Source of the DNA: Roseomonas gilardii
Lineage (GTDB): Bacteria > Pseudomonadota > Alphaproteobacteria > Acetobacterales > Acetobacteraceae
Direction: 5' to 3'
DNA: 64,000 bases
Assembly: GCF_001941945.1 (NCBI RefSeq)
Contig: NZ_CP015583.1
Location: 2,002,501 to 2,066,500, forward strand
The notes below the pieces were generated by a model, which saw only the letters and a program-made list of their open reading frames with translations, did not search any database and had not been told where the DNA came from. Each line of letters begins with the position of its first letter. Within the stretch, counting starts at the first letter, position 1. A program made the position numbers and the translations under genes. Below, piece by piece: positions 40,298 through 50,959 of this stretch.

Positions 40298-41053
40298 TCA
40301 GCTGTCCTTGAGCACGACCGCCTGACGGCCACGCTGTCCGTCACGGACCTCCAGCGCGACCTTCTGGCCCTGCTGGACATCCTGCACGCCGGCGCGCTGC
40401 AGAACGGAGGAATGCAGGAACACGTCCTGGCCGCCATCGTCCGGCGTCACGAAGCCGAAGCCGCGCACCTGGTCGAACCACTTGACGGTGCCACCGACGG
40501 CGTAGGTCGGGCCACCCTCGTCGCGGCCGAAGTCACGGCGCGGCGGCGGACGGTCGCCGAAATTGCCACGCGGCGGGCCGCCACGGTCGCCGAAGCCACC
40601 GCCGAAGCCGCCACGGTCGCCGAAGTCACGGCGGGGCGGACGGTCGCCGAAGCCACCGCGATCGCCGAAGCCGCCACGCGGCGGGCCACGGTCGCCGAAG
40701 CCACCGCCGAAGCCGCCACGGTCGCCGAAGTCACGGCGGGGCGGACGGTCGCCGAAGTCGCGGCGGGGGGGACGGTCGCCGAAGCCGCCACCGGCATGGC
40801 CGCCGGGGCCCTTCTTCAACTCGGTGATGCGGGTCACCAGGCGGCGTCCCTGGCGGTCCGTGCCGATCTCGCAAACCAGCTTGTCGCCCGTCTCGGGGGG
40901 CTCGATGCCGGCTTCGGTCAGGGCCGATGCGTGGAAGAAAACGTCCTGGCCATCGGGGCCAAGCACAAAGCCGAAGCCTTTACGCCCGTTATACCACTTC
41001 ACCTCGGCCTCGACGGCGCCGGTGCCACCCTGGGGGTCGTTGTCGGGAAACAC
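40298..41053 (-). CDS. Double cold-shock-domain protein with FGDR-repeat linker
   Basis: A 251-residue RNA/DNA-binding protein. The first cold-shock domain (about residues 15-78) has KWYNGRKGFGFV and DVFFHASAL; the second (about 185-250) has KWFDQVRGFGFV and DVFLHSSVL. Between them lie about 100 residues of FGDR-based repeats (FGDRPPRRD, FGDRGGFGGG, FGDRGGPPRG), an arginine- and aromatic-rich disordered stretch like eukaryotic RGG regions. Two-domain cold-shock proteins are common in Alphaproteobacteria; a repeat linker this long is unusual. The start is a GTG with a weak ribosome site behind a leader of up to 200 bases, as in cold-shock genes. The opposite-strand frame is a repeat artefact. 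Confidence 0.88.
   Translation of the reverse strand: MFPDNDPQGGTGAVEAEVKWYNGRKGFGFVLGPDGQDVFFHASALTEAGIEPPETGDKLVCEIGTDRQGRRLVTRITELKKGPGGHAGGGFGDRPPRRDFGDRPPRRDFGDRGGFGGGFGDRGPPRGGFGDRGGFGDRPPRRDFGDRGGFGGGFGDRGGPPRGNFGDRPPPRRDFGRDEGGPTYAVGGTVKWFDQVRGFGFVTPDDGGQDVFLHSSVLQRAGVQDVQQGQKVALEVRDGQRGRQAVVLKDS
40581..40757. repeat. 72-bp exact direct repeat in the cold-shock linker
   Basis: Positions 40581-40652 recur exactly at 40686-40757, a period of 105 bases (35 codons), so loss or gain stays in frame. Flanking sequence is similar with a 3-base difference. The repeat encodes the FGDR linker and makes the region prone to recombination and assembly error. Confidence 0.85.
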
Positions 41054-41260
41054 TGTCTCTTTCGCCTACGCAACTTCCACGGCCCGACGGAATGCAGGAC
41101 CGGTGCGATGATGGTCGCACGCACTCATGCGGAAATCTAGCCGAAACGACAAAATGCGGAGTAAGGACATGCAATTTTACGCCCGATCACCCCCGCGGTG
41201 GCCCGGGCGCCGGGCGGCGCCCCCCGGCGGTGCTGCGCCAGGGGGTCACCGTGGAAGGCC

Positions 41261-42052
41261 TCAGCCGGCGTCCAGGAGAGCGCGCTTCGCCATCACCGTG
41301 ACGAGATGGGCCCGGTATTCCGCCCCGCCATGGATGTCGCTGAGCAGGTCGTCCGGCGACTGGCGAATCCCCGCCACGGCGTCCGGACTCCAGTTCGCGG
41401 CCAGGGCCGCCTCCATCTCGGGCTGCCGGAAGACACCGGGGCCGGCACCGTTCACCACCACGCGCACCCCGGCCGGCCCCTTCGCCACGAAGACTCCGGT
41501 CAGCACATAGCGCGAGGCCGGGTTGCGCATCTTCGCATAGCCCGCCTTCTCCGGCACCGGGAAGCGCAGGGCGACGACCAGCTCATCCGGCTCCAGCGCC
41601 GTGGTGAACATGCCCTGGAAGAACTCGTCGGCCCCGATCTCCCGCCGGTCGGTCACGAAACGGGCGCCCAGCGCCAGGGCGGCGGCCGGGTAATCGGCGG
41701 CGGGATCGTTATTCGCCAGGCTGCCGCCGATGGTGCCGCGGTTGCGGACCTGCGTATCCCCCAGATGTCCTGCCATGCGCGCCAGGGCGGGAATCGCCTG
41801 CCGCACCACATCGCTGTCCTGGATATCCGCATGGCGCGACAGGGCGCCGATGACGAGCGTATCGCCCTCCAGGCGGATACCCTTCATCTCGGCGATGCCG
41901 GTCAGGTCCACCAGAGCGGAGGGCCGGTTCAGCCGGTGCTTCAGCGCCGGCAGCAGGGTCTGGCCGCCCGAGAGCGCCTTGGCCTCCGGATCGGCCAGGA
42001 GCTTCACCGCTTCGGCGAGCGAGGACGGCTTGTGATAGGCGAAATCGTACAT
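41261..42052 (-). CDS. FAD-binding subunit of a xanthine dehydrogenase/CO dehydrogenase-family enzyme (CoxM-like)
   Basis: A 263-residue flavoprotein, the medium subunit of molybdenum hydroxylases. FAD contacts appear in ALSGGQTLLP and NRGTIGGSLANNDPAADYPA; the C-terminal CO-dehydrogenase flavoprotein domain follows. It transfers electrons from the iron-sulfur subunit to an acceptor. The coxS-like gene lies 14 bases upstream in the same direction. The catalytic molybdenum subunit gene is not adjacent on either side, which is unusual. Confidence 0.93.
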   Translation of the reverse strand: MYDFAYHKPSSLAEAVKLLADPEAKALSGGQTLLPALKHRLNRPSALVDLTGIAEMKGIRLEGDTLVIGALSRHADIQDSDVVRQAIPALARMAGHLGDTQVRNRGTIGGSLANNDPAADYPAAALALGARFVTDRREIGADEFFQGMFTTALEPDELVVALRFPVPEKAGYAKMRNPASRYVLTGVFVAKGPAGVRVVVNGAGPGVFRQPEMEAALAANWSPDAVAGIRQSPDDLLSDIHGGAEYRAHLVTVMAKRALLDAG

Positions 42053-42066
42053 GGCCTCCCCTCCCC

Positions 42067-42570
<504 letters not shown>

Positions 42571-42692
42571 CGCACCCCTCCCCATCCCAGCTGCGTCGGA
42601 TCGACAAGTCGCCATCGGCGATGGCCGGCGAAGATCCCGGCTTTCCCGCAAGAGTCCGTCCCGGGATGGCATACGTCAAGCAGGGCATTGAT

Positions 42693-42707
42693 TGAGAACG
42701 ATTCTCA
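42693..42707. promoter_or_regulatory. Fur-box-like palindrome upstream of coxS-coxM
   Basis: TGAGAA-CGA-TTCTCA is a perfect 6+3+6 palindrome and matches the 7-1-7 form of the Fur box (TGATAATNATTATCA) at most positions. It lies about 123 bases before the coxS-like start, next to a TTGACG on the minus strand (42674-42679). Iron control of coxS-coxM is inferred from this site alone. Confidence 0.5.
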
Positions 42708-42756
42708 GGTGGGCAATGCACCTGCCCGTGGCGCCGGAATCCGCCCGGGTGACAAC

Positions 42757-42790
42757 AGAAAACGGGGGAAGGACCCAAGGCCCTCCCCCC
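42757..42790 (-). terminator. Terminator of the peptide ABC operon
   Basis: On the minus strand GGGGGAGGG pairs with CCTTCCCCC (one wobble) and is followed by GTTTTCTGTTG, about 40 bases beyond the stop of the last transporter gene. Stem and T tract fit intrinsic termination. Confidence 0.6.
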
Positions 42791-42830
42791 GCTGCACAAG
42801 GCGCCGGGGCCACGAGACCCCGGCCCGGTT

Positions 42831-43849
42831 TCAGGCATAGGCCGGCACGTTGCGCGCCAGCGGGTTCTGCGCTTCCGGCAGGTCGTGCAGGTGGCAGGCC
42901 GCGAAATGCCCGCTGTCCGTCGGCTTCAGCCGCGGCTCGTCGATGCGGCAGCGGTCGAAGACATAAGGGCAGCGCGTGTGGAAGCGGCAGCCGGAGGGCG
43001 GGTTGATCGGGCTCGGCACGTCGCCCTTCAGCACGATCCGCTTGCGCCCCGCGCCGGGCTCCGGCACCGGCACGGCGGAAAGCAGCGCCTCCGTATAGGG
43101 GTGCTTCGGCGCGGCGAAGAGCTGCCGGCGCGGCGCCACCTCCACCATCTTGCCGAGATACATGACCGCCACGCGGTGCGTCATGTGCTCGACGATGGCG
43201 AGGTCGTGGCTGATGAAGAGCAGCGCGAGGCCGAGCTCCTTCTGCAGATCCTGCAGCAGGTTCACGATCTGCGCCTTCACCGACACGTCGAGCGCCGAAA
43301 CCGCCTCGTCGCAGATGATGAGGTCGGGCTCCGCCGCCAGGGCGCGGGCGATGCCGATTCGCTGCCGCTGCCCGCCGGAGAATTCGTGCGGCCAGCGGTT
43401 GATGGCGTCGCGCGGCAGGCGGACCGTGTCCATCAGCTTGTAGAGCCGCTTCTCCAGGTCGTCGCCGCTCTTGGCCATGCCGAAGTTGCGGATCGGCTCG
43501 GCCAGGATGTCGCGCACCCGCATGCGCGGATTCAGCGAGGAGAAGGGGTCCTGGAACACCACCTGCATCCGCCGCCGCATCTTCCGCAGCGTGCCGAGCG
43601 GCATGTCGTCGATGCGCTGGCCATCCAGGATCACCTGCCCCTCGGTGATGTCGAAGAGGCGCAGGATGGCCTTGCCCACGGTGGACTTGCCGCAGCCGGA
43701 CTCGCCCACCACGGACAGCGTCTCGCCCCGGTTCACCGAGAAGGAGACGCCGTCCACGGCATAGACATAGCCCTTCACCCCGCCGAGCAGGCCGCCACGG
43801 ATGGGATAGTGCTTCTTGAGGTCCACGACCTCCAGGACCGGCGTGCCGC

Positions 43850-43853
<4 letters not shown>
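42831..43853 (-). CDS. Peptide/nickel ABC transporter ATP-binding protein (DppF/OppF type)
   Basis: A 340-residue ATPase of the peptide transport family. Walker A is GESGCGKST, the signature is FSGGQRQR, and Walker B is [12 protein letters not shown]. It has the C-terminal oligopeptide domain with [15 protein letters not shown] and the cysteine-containing tail. It overlaps the preceding ATPase gene by ATGA. Together the two ATPases power the permeases encoded upstream. Confidence 0.93.
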
Positions 43854-44842
<989 letters not shown>

Positions 44843-44846
44843 CAGG

Positions 44847-45758
44847 TCAGATCCTCTTGGCCGCGCGCGGGTCGAGCGCGTCGCGCAGGCCGTCGCCCAG
44901 CAGGTTCACCGCCAGCACGGAGATGGACAGGAACAGGGCCGGGAAGAAGACGATATAGGGCTTCACCTGCCAGAGCGCGCGGCCCTCGGCCATGATGTTG
45001 CCCCAGGACGGGATGATCGGCGGCGTGCCGGCACCGATGAAGCTCAGGCTCGCCTCGATCAGCATGGCGGCGGCGCAGATATAGGTCGCCTGCACCGTCA
45101 TCGGCGCGATCGTGTTGGGCAGGATGTGGCGCCAGATGATCACCGGCGTGCGGGTGCCGGAGGCGATGGCCGCGTCCACATAGGGCTGCTCGCGCAGCGA
45201 CAGCACCACGCCGCGCACCAGGCGCGAAACGCGCGGGATCTCGGCGATGGTGATGGCGAGCACCACGTTGCCGACCGAGCCGCGGCTGAGCGCCATCAGC
45301 GCGATGGCCAGCAGGATGGAAGGGATGGACATCAGCCCGTCCATCACCCGCATGATGATGCTGTCGGCCCAGCGCACGAAGCCGGCGAAGAGGCCGATGG
45401 CCAGCCCGATCACCGAGGCGAAGAAGGCGGTGGCGAAGCCCACGATCAGCGAAACGCGGGTGCCGTAGAGCACGCGCGAATAGACGTCGCGCCCCAGCAT
45501 GTCCGTGCCGAACCAGTACATGGCCGAGGGCTCGCGCGTGCGGCGCGCCGGGGCCAGGGCGGTCGGGTCCACCGTCCAGAGATAGGGGGCGAAGACGGCG
45601 ACAAAGACCAGCAGGGCGAGCAGGAAGCTGCCCAGGGCGATGGTCGGATGGCGCCGGATGAAGCCGATGACGCCTTTGCGGACCTTCGCGACCGGCATGA
45701 CGTCCGGCATCTGCGGCGCGGCCGCGGTGCTCCGCGGCTCGAGGACGGAGGTGCTCAA
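44847..45758 (-). CDS. Peptide ABC transporter permease (DppC type)
   Basis: A 303-residue inner-membrane permease with an N-terminal membrane helix, a periplasmic segment [20 protein letters not shown] typical of DppC, and further helices with the coupling loop [22 protein letters not shown]. The chosen start is a TTG overlapping the stop of the B-type permease gene (TTGA). The ATG at 45710, 16 codons in, is an alternative. Confidence 0.88.
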   Translation of the reverse strand: MSTSVLEPRSTAAAPQMPDVMPVAKVRKGVIGFIRRHPTIALGSFLLALLVFVAVFAPYLWTVDPTALAPARRTREPSAMYWFGTDMLGRDVYSRVLYGTRVSLIVGFATAFFASVIGLAIGLFAGFVRWADSIIMRVMDGLMSIPSILLAIALMALSRGSVGNVVLAITIAEIPRVSRLVRGVVLSLREQPYVDAAIASGTRTPVIIWRHILPNTIAPMTVQATYICAAAMLIEASLSFIGAGTPPIIPSWGNIMAEGRALWQVKPYIVFFPALFLSISVLAVNLLGDGLRDALDPRAAKRI

Positions 45759-46696
45759 TAGCGGATCCTCGGATCGAACAGGGTGTAGAGCAGGTCGATG
45801 CAGAGATTGACCAGCACATAGGTGAAGGAGAAGAGCAGCACGACGCCCTGGATGATCGGGTAGTCGCGGCGCAGGATCGCATCCACCGTCAGGCGGCCGA
45901 GGCCGGGGATGGCGAAGACGCTCTCGGTGATCACCGCACCGCCGATCAGCAGGGCAATGCCCAGGCCGATCACCGTCACGATGGGCACGGCCGCGTTCTT
46001 GAGCGCGTGCAGGAACAGGATGCCCGTCTGGCCGACACCCTTGGCACGCGCGGTGCGGACGTAATCCTGCTGCAGCACCTCCATCATGGTGGCGCGGGTG
46101 ATGCGGGCGATCAGCGCGATATAGGCGCTGCCCAGCGCCAGGGAGGGCAGGATCAGGTTGGCGAACCAGGGGCCGATGCCCTGGGACAGCGGCGTGTAGC
46201 CCTGCACCGGCACCCAATCCAGGCGCAGCGCGAAGAAATAGGCGAGCAGGTAGCCCACCACGAAGGTCGGCACCGAGAAGCCCAGCACCGCGAAGCCCAT
46301 CACGAAGCGGTCGATCCAGGACCCCGCCTTCCAGGCCGCGACCACGCCCATCGGCACCGCGATGGTGATGGCGATCAGCAGCGTCAGCACCATCAGCGAC
46401 AGCGTCGGCTCGATACGCTGCGCGATCATCGTGCTGACCGGCAGGTTGGTGAAGATCGAGGTGCCGAGGTCACCCTGGATGATGTGCCAGGCCCATTCGC
46501 CGAAGCGCACCAGGAAGGGACGGTCCAGGCCAAGCGTGGCACGGATGCGCTCCACATCGGCGGGCGTCGCCTGGTCGCCGGCGATCACCGCGGCCGGATC
46601 GCCCGGCGCGAAATAGAGCAGCGAGAAGACGAAGAGCGCGACGATCACCATCACGGGGATCGTCGCCACGATTCGGCGGAGGATATACGAGAACAT
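45755..46696 (-). CDS. Peptide ABC transporter permease (DppB type)
   Basis: A 313-residue permease with [21 protein letters not shown] at the start, the FGxSxPxF-type periplasmic loop ([12 protein letters not shown]) and the coupling loop [24 protein letters not shown]. It forms the membrane pore with the C-type permease. It starts six bases after the binding-protein stop. Confidence 0.93.
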   Translation of the reverse strand: MFSYILRRIVATIPVMVIVALFVFSLLYFAPGDPAAVIAGDQATPADVERIRATLGLDRPFLVRFGEWAWHIIQGDLGTSIFTNLPVSTMIAQRIEPTLSLMVLTLLIAITIAVPMGVVAAWKAGSWIDRFVMGFAVLGFSVPTFVVGYLLAYFFALRLDWVPVQGYTPLSQGIGPWFANLILPSLALGSAYIALIARITRATMMEVLQQDYVRTARAKGVGQTGILFLHALKNAAVPIVTVIGLGIALLIGGAVITESVFAIPGLGRLTVDAILRRDYPIIQGVVLLFSFTYVLVNLCIDLLYTLFDPRIRY

Positions 46697-46702
46697 GGAC
46701 CC

Positions 46703-48301
46703 TTATGCCTTGGAAACGCCCCAGAAGACAGGGAACGGCGCCTGCACCACGCCGGAAACGTTCCGCCGCCATGCCTGGTAGGACAGGAAGAACCCGGTGG
46801 GAGCGTAGAGGCCCGCCTCCACCGCCGCGATGTTGAGCTTGTCGATGGCCGCCTTCTCGGCCGCGAAATCCGGCGCGGCGAACCACTCGTCGCGCGCCGC
46901 CTCGACCGCATCCGACTTCGGCCAGCCGAACCAGGCGCCGTCGCCATTGGCGCGGATCGGCGTATAGGCCGCCGGGTTGATGCAGTCCCCGCCGGCATGC
47001 CAGGTGTGGAACATGTTCCAGCCGCCCTGGCCCGGCGGCCCCTTCACCGCGCGGCGGGCGCCCACCGTGCCCCAGTCCGTCGCCACGAAGTCGAGCTTGA
47101 AGCCGATGCGCTGCAACAGGTCGGCGGTGACGTCGCCCTGCGCCTTGGTGATCGGCTGGTCCTGCGCGACGATGCAGGTGACGGGGCGGCCGTCATAGGA
47201 GGATGCGGCGAGCAGTTTCTTCGCCGCCTCGATGTTGCGCATCTTCAGCATCTCGCCGCCCGCCTCGGTGTAGAGCGGCGTGCCGGGCGTGAAATAGCCC
47301 GCCATCGGCTTCCACAGGCTGTCGTCGTCGCCGACGATCGCCTTCATGTAGTCCTCCTGGTTCAGCGCCGTCATCACCGCATGCCGCACCTTCACGTCGT
47401 CGAAGGGCGGCTGGGTGTGGTTGAACCGGAAATTGCCGATATTGCCGAGCGGATCGGCGATATCGACCAAGATGTTGCGGTTGGCCTTCAGCACCGGGAT
47501 CAGGTCGCTGATCGGGCTTTCCCACCAGTCGATCTCGCCGTTCTGCAAGGCGGCGGAAGCCGTCGCCGCATCGGGCATGATGATCCACTCGATCCGGTCG
47601 AGCAGCGCCTGCTTGCCACCCGCCAGCCACGAGCCCGGCTCCTGGCGCGGCCTGTAGTCGGCGAACTTCACGAAGACCGCCCTGGCGCCCGGCACCCACT
47701 CCTCCCGCACGAAGCGGTAGGGGCCGGAGCCGATGTATTCCTTGATCTGATCGAAGGGGTCGGTCTTCGCGATCCGCTCCGGCATGATGAAGGAGCAGGG
47801 CGCGTTCACCTTGCCCAGCGCCAGCAGCATCTTCGGATAAGGCTTCTTCAGCGACCAGCGGATGGTGCGGTCATCCACCGCCACCAGCTCGTTCTGCTGC
47901 GCCCGGATCATCTGCCCCATCGGGTCGCGCACCGCCCAGCGGTTCAGGCTGGCCACCACGTCCTTCGCCAGCACCGGCGAGCCGTCGTGGAACTTCAGCC
48001 CTTCCCGCAGCCGGAAGGTCCAGACCAGCCCGTCCGGCGTGACCTCCTCGCCCTCCGCCATCTGCCGCTGCGGCTGCAGCTTGCTGTCCACGCCATAGAG
48101 CGTGTCCCAGACCAGGGTGGAGGCATTCCGCACCACGTACTGGGTGCCCCAGATCGGGTCGAAATTGGCGAGATTCGCCTGGGGAACGAAGCGCAGGGTC
48201 TTCGCAGCCGCGCCTTGCGCCAGGGCGGGGGCGGAAAGGCCCGCCGTCGCGGCAGCGATGCCTAATCCGGCGCCAGTCCTCAGGAGCGAACGTCGATGCA
48301 T
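46703..48301 (-). CDS. Peptide ABC transporter substrate-binding protein (family 5)
   Basis: A 532-residue periplasmic binding protein. Residues 1-28 form a signal peptide with HRRSLLRTG (Tat-like) and an ALA-Q cleavage. Family features include MAEGEEVTPDG, LREGLKFHDGSPVLAKDV, IGSGPYRF and FRFNHTQPPFDDVKVRHAV. AGGAGA stands ten bases before the ATG. It heads the transporter genes dppB-dppF and has a second, related binding-protein gene upstream. Confidence 0.92.
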   Translation of the reverse strand: MHRRSLLRTGAGLGIAAATAGLSAPALAQGAAAKTLRFVPQANLANFDPIWGTQYVVRNASTLVWDTLYGVDSKLQPQRQMAEGEEVTPDGLVWTFRLREGLKFHDGSPVLAKDVVASLNRWAVRDPMGQMIRAQQNELVAVDDRTIRWSLKKPYPKMLLALGKVNAPCSFIMPERIAKTDPFDQIKEYIGSGPYRFVREEWVPGARAVFVKFADYRPRQEPGSWLAGGKQALLDRIEWIIMPDAATASAALQNGEIDWWESPISDLIPVLKANRNILVDIADPLGNIGNFRFNHTQPPFDDVKVRHAVMTALNQEDYMKAIVGDDDSLWKPMAGYFTPGTPLYTEAGGEMLKMRNIEAAKKLLAASSYDGRPVTCIVAQDQPITKAQGDVTADLLQRIGFKLDFVATDWGTVGARRAVKGPPGQGGWNMFHTWHAGGDCINPAAYTPIRANGDGAWFGWPKSDAVEAARDEWFAAPDFAAEKAAIDKLNIAAVEAGLYAPTGFFLSYQAWRRNVSGVVQAPFPVFWGVSKA

Positions 48302-48727
48302 CGGAAACGAATCTCCTAAGCGGCGCCCGGGAGAGCGGCCATGTGGCAAAGGCTCCGTGCAGGAACGGCGGACGCCGTACCTGTTGGAACTTCACCGCGT
48401 GCCTGCACAATGCATGCCACTCCCGGACCTCCCGTCGCCTGGACCGGTCGCTAGGCCGGAGAAGCGTCATTTTCCTTGCCGGGAGCCTAACACGAGACGC
48501 CCCGGTCTCCGCGAGAGGAAAACGGGCTCCGCATCACGGAAAAATGTCGAAGATATTGCACGAACGTGACGGAAAACCGAATTTTCTTCTCGGATTGAGA
48601 TCCGGAAGCGGTCTCCTCATCCGCCGTCCAGTGACAAGGCGGGCGGCTGCCCGGATGACATGAAGAGGGCGCCGGCCATCTCAGGTACGGCTTCCGGCCT
48701 TTCCGTGGAAAGGCCGGAAGCCGGGGG
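48302..48727. other. Long intergenic region between the two binding-protein genes
   Basis: This 426-bp gap has no convincing gene. It holds the 3' stem-loop of the upstream binding-protein gene (48688-48723), an AT-rich stretch around 48480-48600 that probably contains the promoter of the downstream gene, and a distant GTGCAGG...CCTGCAC inverted repeat near 48357-48418 that would lie in its leader. I could not place a promoter with confidence. Confidence 0.5.
48688..48723 (-). terminator. Perfect 17-bp hairpin after the second binding-protein gene
   Basis: CGGCTTCCGGCCTTTCC and its exact complement are separated by two bases, starting four bases past the stop codon. There is no T run on the minus strand, so it may be a Rho-type or transcript-protecting 3' structure. 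It would limit read-through into the downstream transporter genes. Confidence 0.5.
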
Positions 48728-50374
48728 TCAGGCCGTGCGCTGCACGTTCCAGAACAGCGGCATGCCCTTCAGCACGCCGCTCAGTGTGCGGCGATAGGCG
48801 GTGGCCTGGAAGTACTGGCCCAGCGGCAGGTAGGGCACGTCCTCGAAGGCCTGCTTCTGGACCTCGGCGGCGAGCTTCTTCTGCGCCTCCAGATCCGGCG
48901 CCTCCAGCCAGGCGGCGCGCAGCTCCTCCAGCTTCGGCGCGGTCGGCCAGCCGAACCAGGCCTTGTCGCCATTGCCGCGCAGGGACTGGCTGACACCCGG
49001 GTTGAACAGGTCGAGCCCGGCCCAGAAGGTGAAGAAGACGCTCCAGCCGCCCTTGGACGGCGCCTCGCGGCTGGCACGCCGCTGCACCACCGAGCCCCAG
49101 TCGGTGGAGATGAACTCCACCTCCATGCCCGACTTCTTGAACATGTCGGCGCCGACCTGGGCGAGCGCGTTCAGCGAGGGGAAGTCCGAGGCGGCGATCA
49201 GGGTGATCTTCTCGCCCTTGTAGCCGGCCGCCTTGAGATCGGCCTTCACCTTGTCGTAGTCGCGCGGGCTGGTCAGCGCCTCCATGCCCACATCGCTGGC
49301 CATGGGCGTGTCGGGCGGGAAGAAGCCGACATTGTCGCGCCACAGGCTGCGGTCGTCGCCGATCACGGCGGTCATGTAGTCCGCCTGGTTCACCGCGCCG
49401 AGCAGGGCACGGCGGATGGCGGGGTTGTTGAACGGCGGATGCAGGTGGTTGAAGCGGCAGATCGCCACCAGCCCGGTCGGGTCGGGGATCTCGACCACGA
49501 TGTTGCGGTCCTTGCGCAGCACCGGCTGCAGGTCGGCGGTGGGCTGTTCCCACCAGTCCATCTCGCCATTGCTCAGGGCGTTGGAGGCCGTGGCCGCGTC
49601 CGGGATCACCGTCCATTCGATCCGGTCGAAGTTCGCCACCTTCGGCCCGGCGGTCCAGCTCGGCGTGCCGTCCTTGCGCGGCACATAGCCCTCGAAGCGC
49701 TTGTAGACGATCTTCGAGCCCGGCACCCGCTCCTCGGCCACCCACTGGAAGGGGCCGGAGCCGACGATCTCCTTCACCGGCGTGGCCGGGTCGGTCTTGG
49801 CGATGCGCTCCGGCATGATGAAGCAGATCGGCGTGGAGGGCTTGCCCAGCGCGTCGAAGAGCAGCGGAAAAGGCTTCTTCAGCCGGAACAGGATGGTCTT
49901 CTCGTCCGGCGCCGAGAGCTCCTCGGTCACCGCCATCAGCGCCTGTCCCAGCGCGTCGCGCGCCGCCCAGCGGCGGATGGAGGTGGTGCAGTCCACCGCC
50001 TTCACCGGCTGGCCGTCATGGAACTTCAGCCCGTCGCGCAGGGTGATGGTGACGCGGCGGCCATCCTCCTCGACCTTGTGGCCCTCGGCCATCTGCGGCT
50101 GCGGCTTGTAGTCCTCGTCATAGCCATAGAGCGTGTCCCAGACGAGGTAGCCATGGTGGCGGGTGACATAGGCGGTGGTGACGATCGGATCGACCACGGC
50201 GAGGTCGGCCTGCGGGATGAACTTCAGCACGCGCGGCGTGGCGGCCGTCCCGGGCGCCGCGGCAGGGGCAGCGGGCGTGGCCGCCGGCTTGCCTGCCTGG
50301 GCATGGCCGTCCTTCGGCAGAGCGGAGGCCATTCCGGCCAGGGCGACGCCGGCCAGCAGATCACGGCGAAACAT
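48728..50374 (-). CDS. Second family 5 substrate-binding protein
   Basis: A 548-residue binding protein with a signal peptide and an Ala/Pro-rich linker (about residues 28-50). It shares many segments with the neighbouring one: LVWDTLYG, QPQMAEG, LRDGLKFHDGQPV, FIMPERIAKTDP and RIEWTVIPDAATAS, so the two are paralogues. GGAGAGG precedes the ATG giving MFRRDLL. Two binding proteins beside one permease set suggests one importer with two specificities. Confidence 0.9.
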   Translation of the reverse strand: MFRRDLLAGVALAGMASALPKDGHAQAGKPAATPAAPAAAPGTAATPRVLKFIPQADLAVVDPIVTTAYVTRHHGYLVWDTLYGYDEDYKPQPQMAEGHKVEEDGRRVTITLRDGLKFHDGQPVKAVDCTTSIRRWAARDALGQALMAVTEELSAPDEKTILFRLKKPFPLLFDALGKPSTPICFIMPERIAKTDPATPVKEIVGSGPFQWVAEERVPGSKIVYKRFEGYVPRKDGTPSWTAGPKVANFDRIEWTVIPDAATASNALSNGEMDWWEQPTADLQPVLRKDRNIVVEIPDPTGLVAICRFNHLHPPFNNPAIRRALLGAVNQADYMTAVIGDDRSLWRDNVGFFPPDTPMASDVGMEALTSPRDYDKVKADLKAAGYKGEKITLIAASDFPSLNALAQVGADMFKKSGMEVEFISTDWGSVVQRRASREAPSKGGWSVFFTFWAGLDLFNPGVSQSLRGNGDKAWFGWPTAPKLEELRAAWLEAPDLEAQKKLAAEVQKQAFEDVPYLPLGQYFQATAYRRTLSGVLKGMPLFWNVQRTA

Positions 50375-50521
50375 CGGACAACCTCTCCAGATGTCGGGTT
50401 TGCCGGGAAAGGAAGCCCGCCCCCGGACGCGGCGCAAGCCCCCGCCCCCGTAACGGATCGCATTCCCCGCCACCGGCCCGCCGCTTGGCTTTCGCGCGCC
50501 GCTCGCCTATTGCCCTGCGTC

Positions 50522-50959
50522 ATGGAGGCCAGCCTTGCCACGACCGACCGAAACGGACCGGAGATCCGGGCCGTGCTAAGGCAGATGTGGCGCTTCGGCG
50601 TGGTCGGCGGCATCGGATTCGTGGTCGATTCCGCGGTGCTCATGGCCGCCATCGCCCTCGGCGCCGGCCCCTATGGCGGGCGGGTGCTGTCCTATCTCGC
50701 GGCGGCCACCACCACCTGGGCGCTGAACCGGGCCTGGACCTTCCGCGGCCGCGGCGCCGGGCCGGCGCACCGGCAATGGGTGCGCTTCCTCCTGGTGAAC
50801 CTCGTCGGCTTTGCCCTGAACTACGGAACCTACGCCCTGCTCCTCTCCAACCTGCCGCTGGTCGCGGCCCACCCCGTGCTTGGCGTGGCCGCCGGCGCGC
50901 TGGCCGGCATGGGCGGGAACTTCGTCCTGTCCCGCCGCTTCGTCTTCACCGACCGATGA
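50522..50959 (+). CDS. GtrA-family membrane protein
   Basis: A 145-residue protein with four predicted membrane helices and the GtrA pattern FGVVGGIGFVVDSAVL, NRAWTFRG and NFVLSRRFVFTD. GtrA proteins are thought to move polyprenyl-linked sugars across the inner membrane. The downstream glycosyltransferase overlaps it by ATGA, the usual partner. It is divergent from the second binding-protein gene. Confidence 0.9.
   Translation: MEASLATTDRNGPEIRAVLRQMWRFGVVGGIGFVVDSAVLMAAIALGAGPYGGRVLSYLAAATTTWALNRAWTFRGRGAGPAHRQWVRFLLVNLVGFALNYGTYALLLSNLPLVAAHPVLGVAAGALAGMGGNFVLSRRFVFTDR

Noticed and set aside
40560-40800. Periodic repeats that might suggest a CRISPR array
   Set aside because: Units are in frame within a protein linker, with no unique spacers of constant length and no Cas adaptation genes nearby.
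40259-41140. A plus-strand frame with Ala-Glu-Val-Thr repeats
   Set aside because: It is the complement of the FGDR repeats of the cold-shock gene; periodicity comes from the DNA repeat, and the opposite frame has real cold-shock domains.
48357-48418. GTGCAGG...CCTGCAC inverted repeat in the leader of the binding-protein gene, considered as a riboswitch
   Set aside because: Arms are short and far apart, and no known riboswitch core was recognisable.
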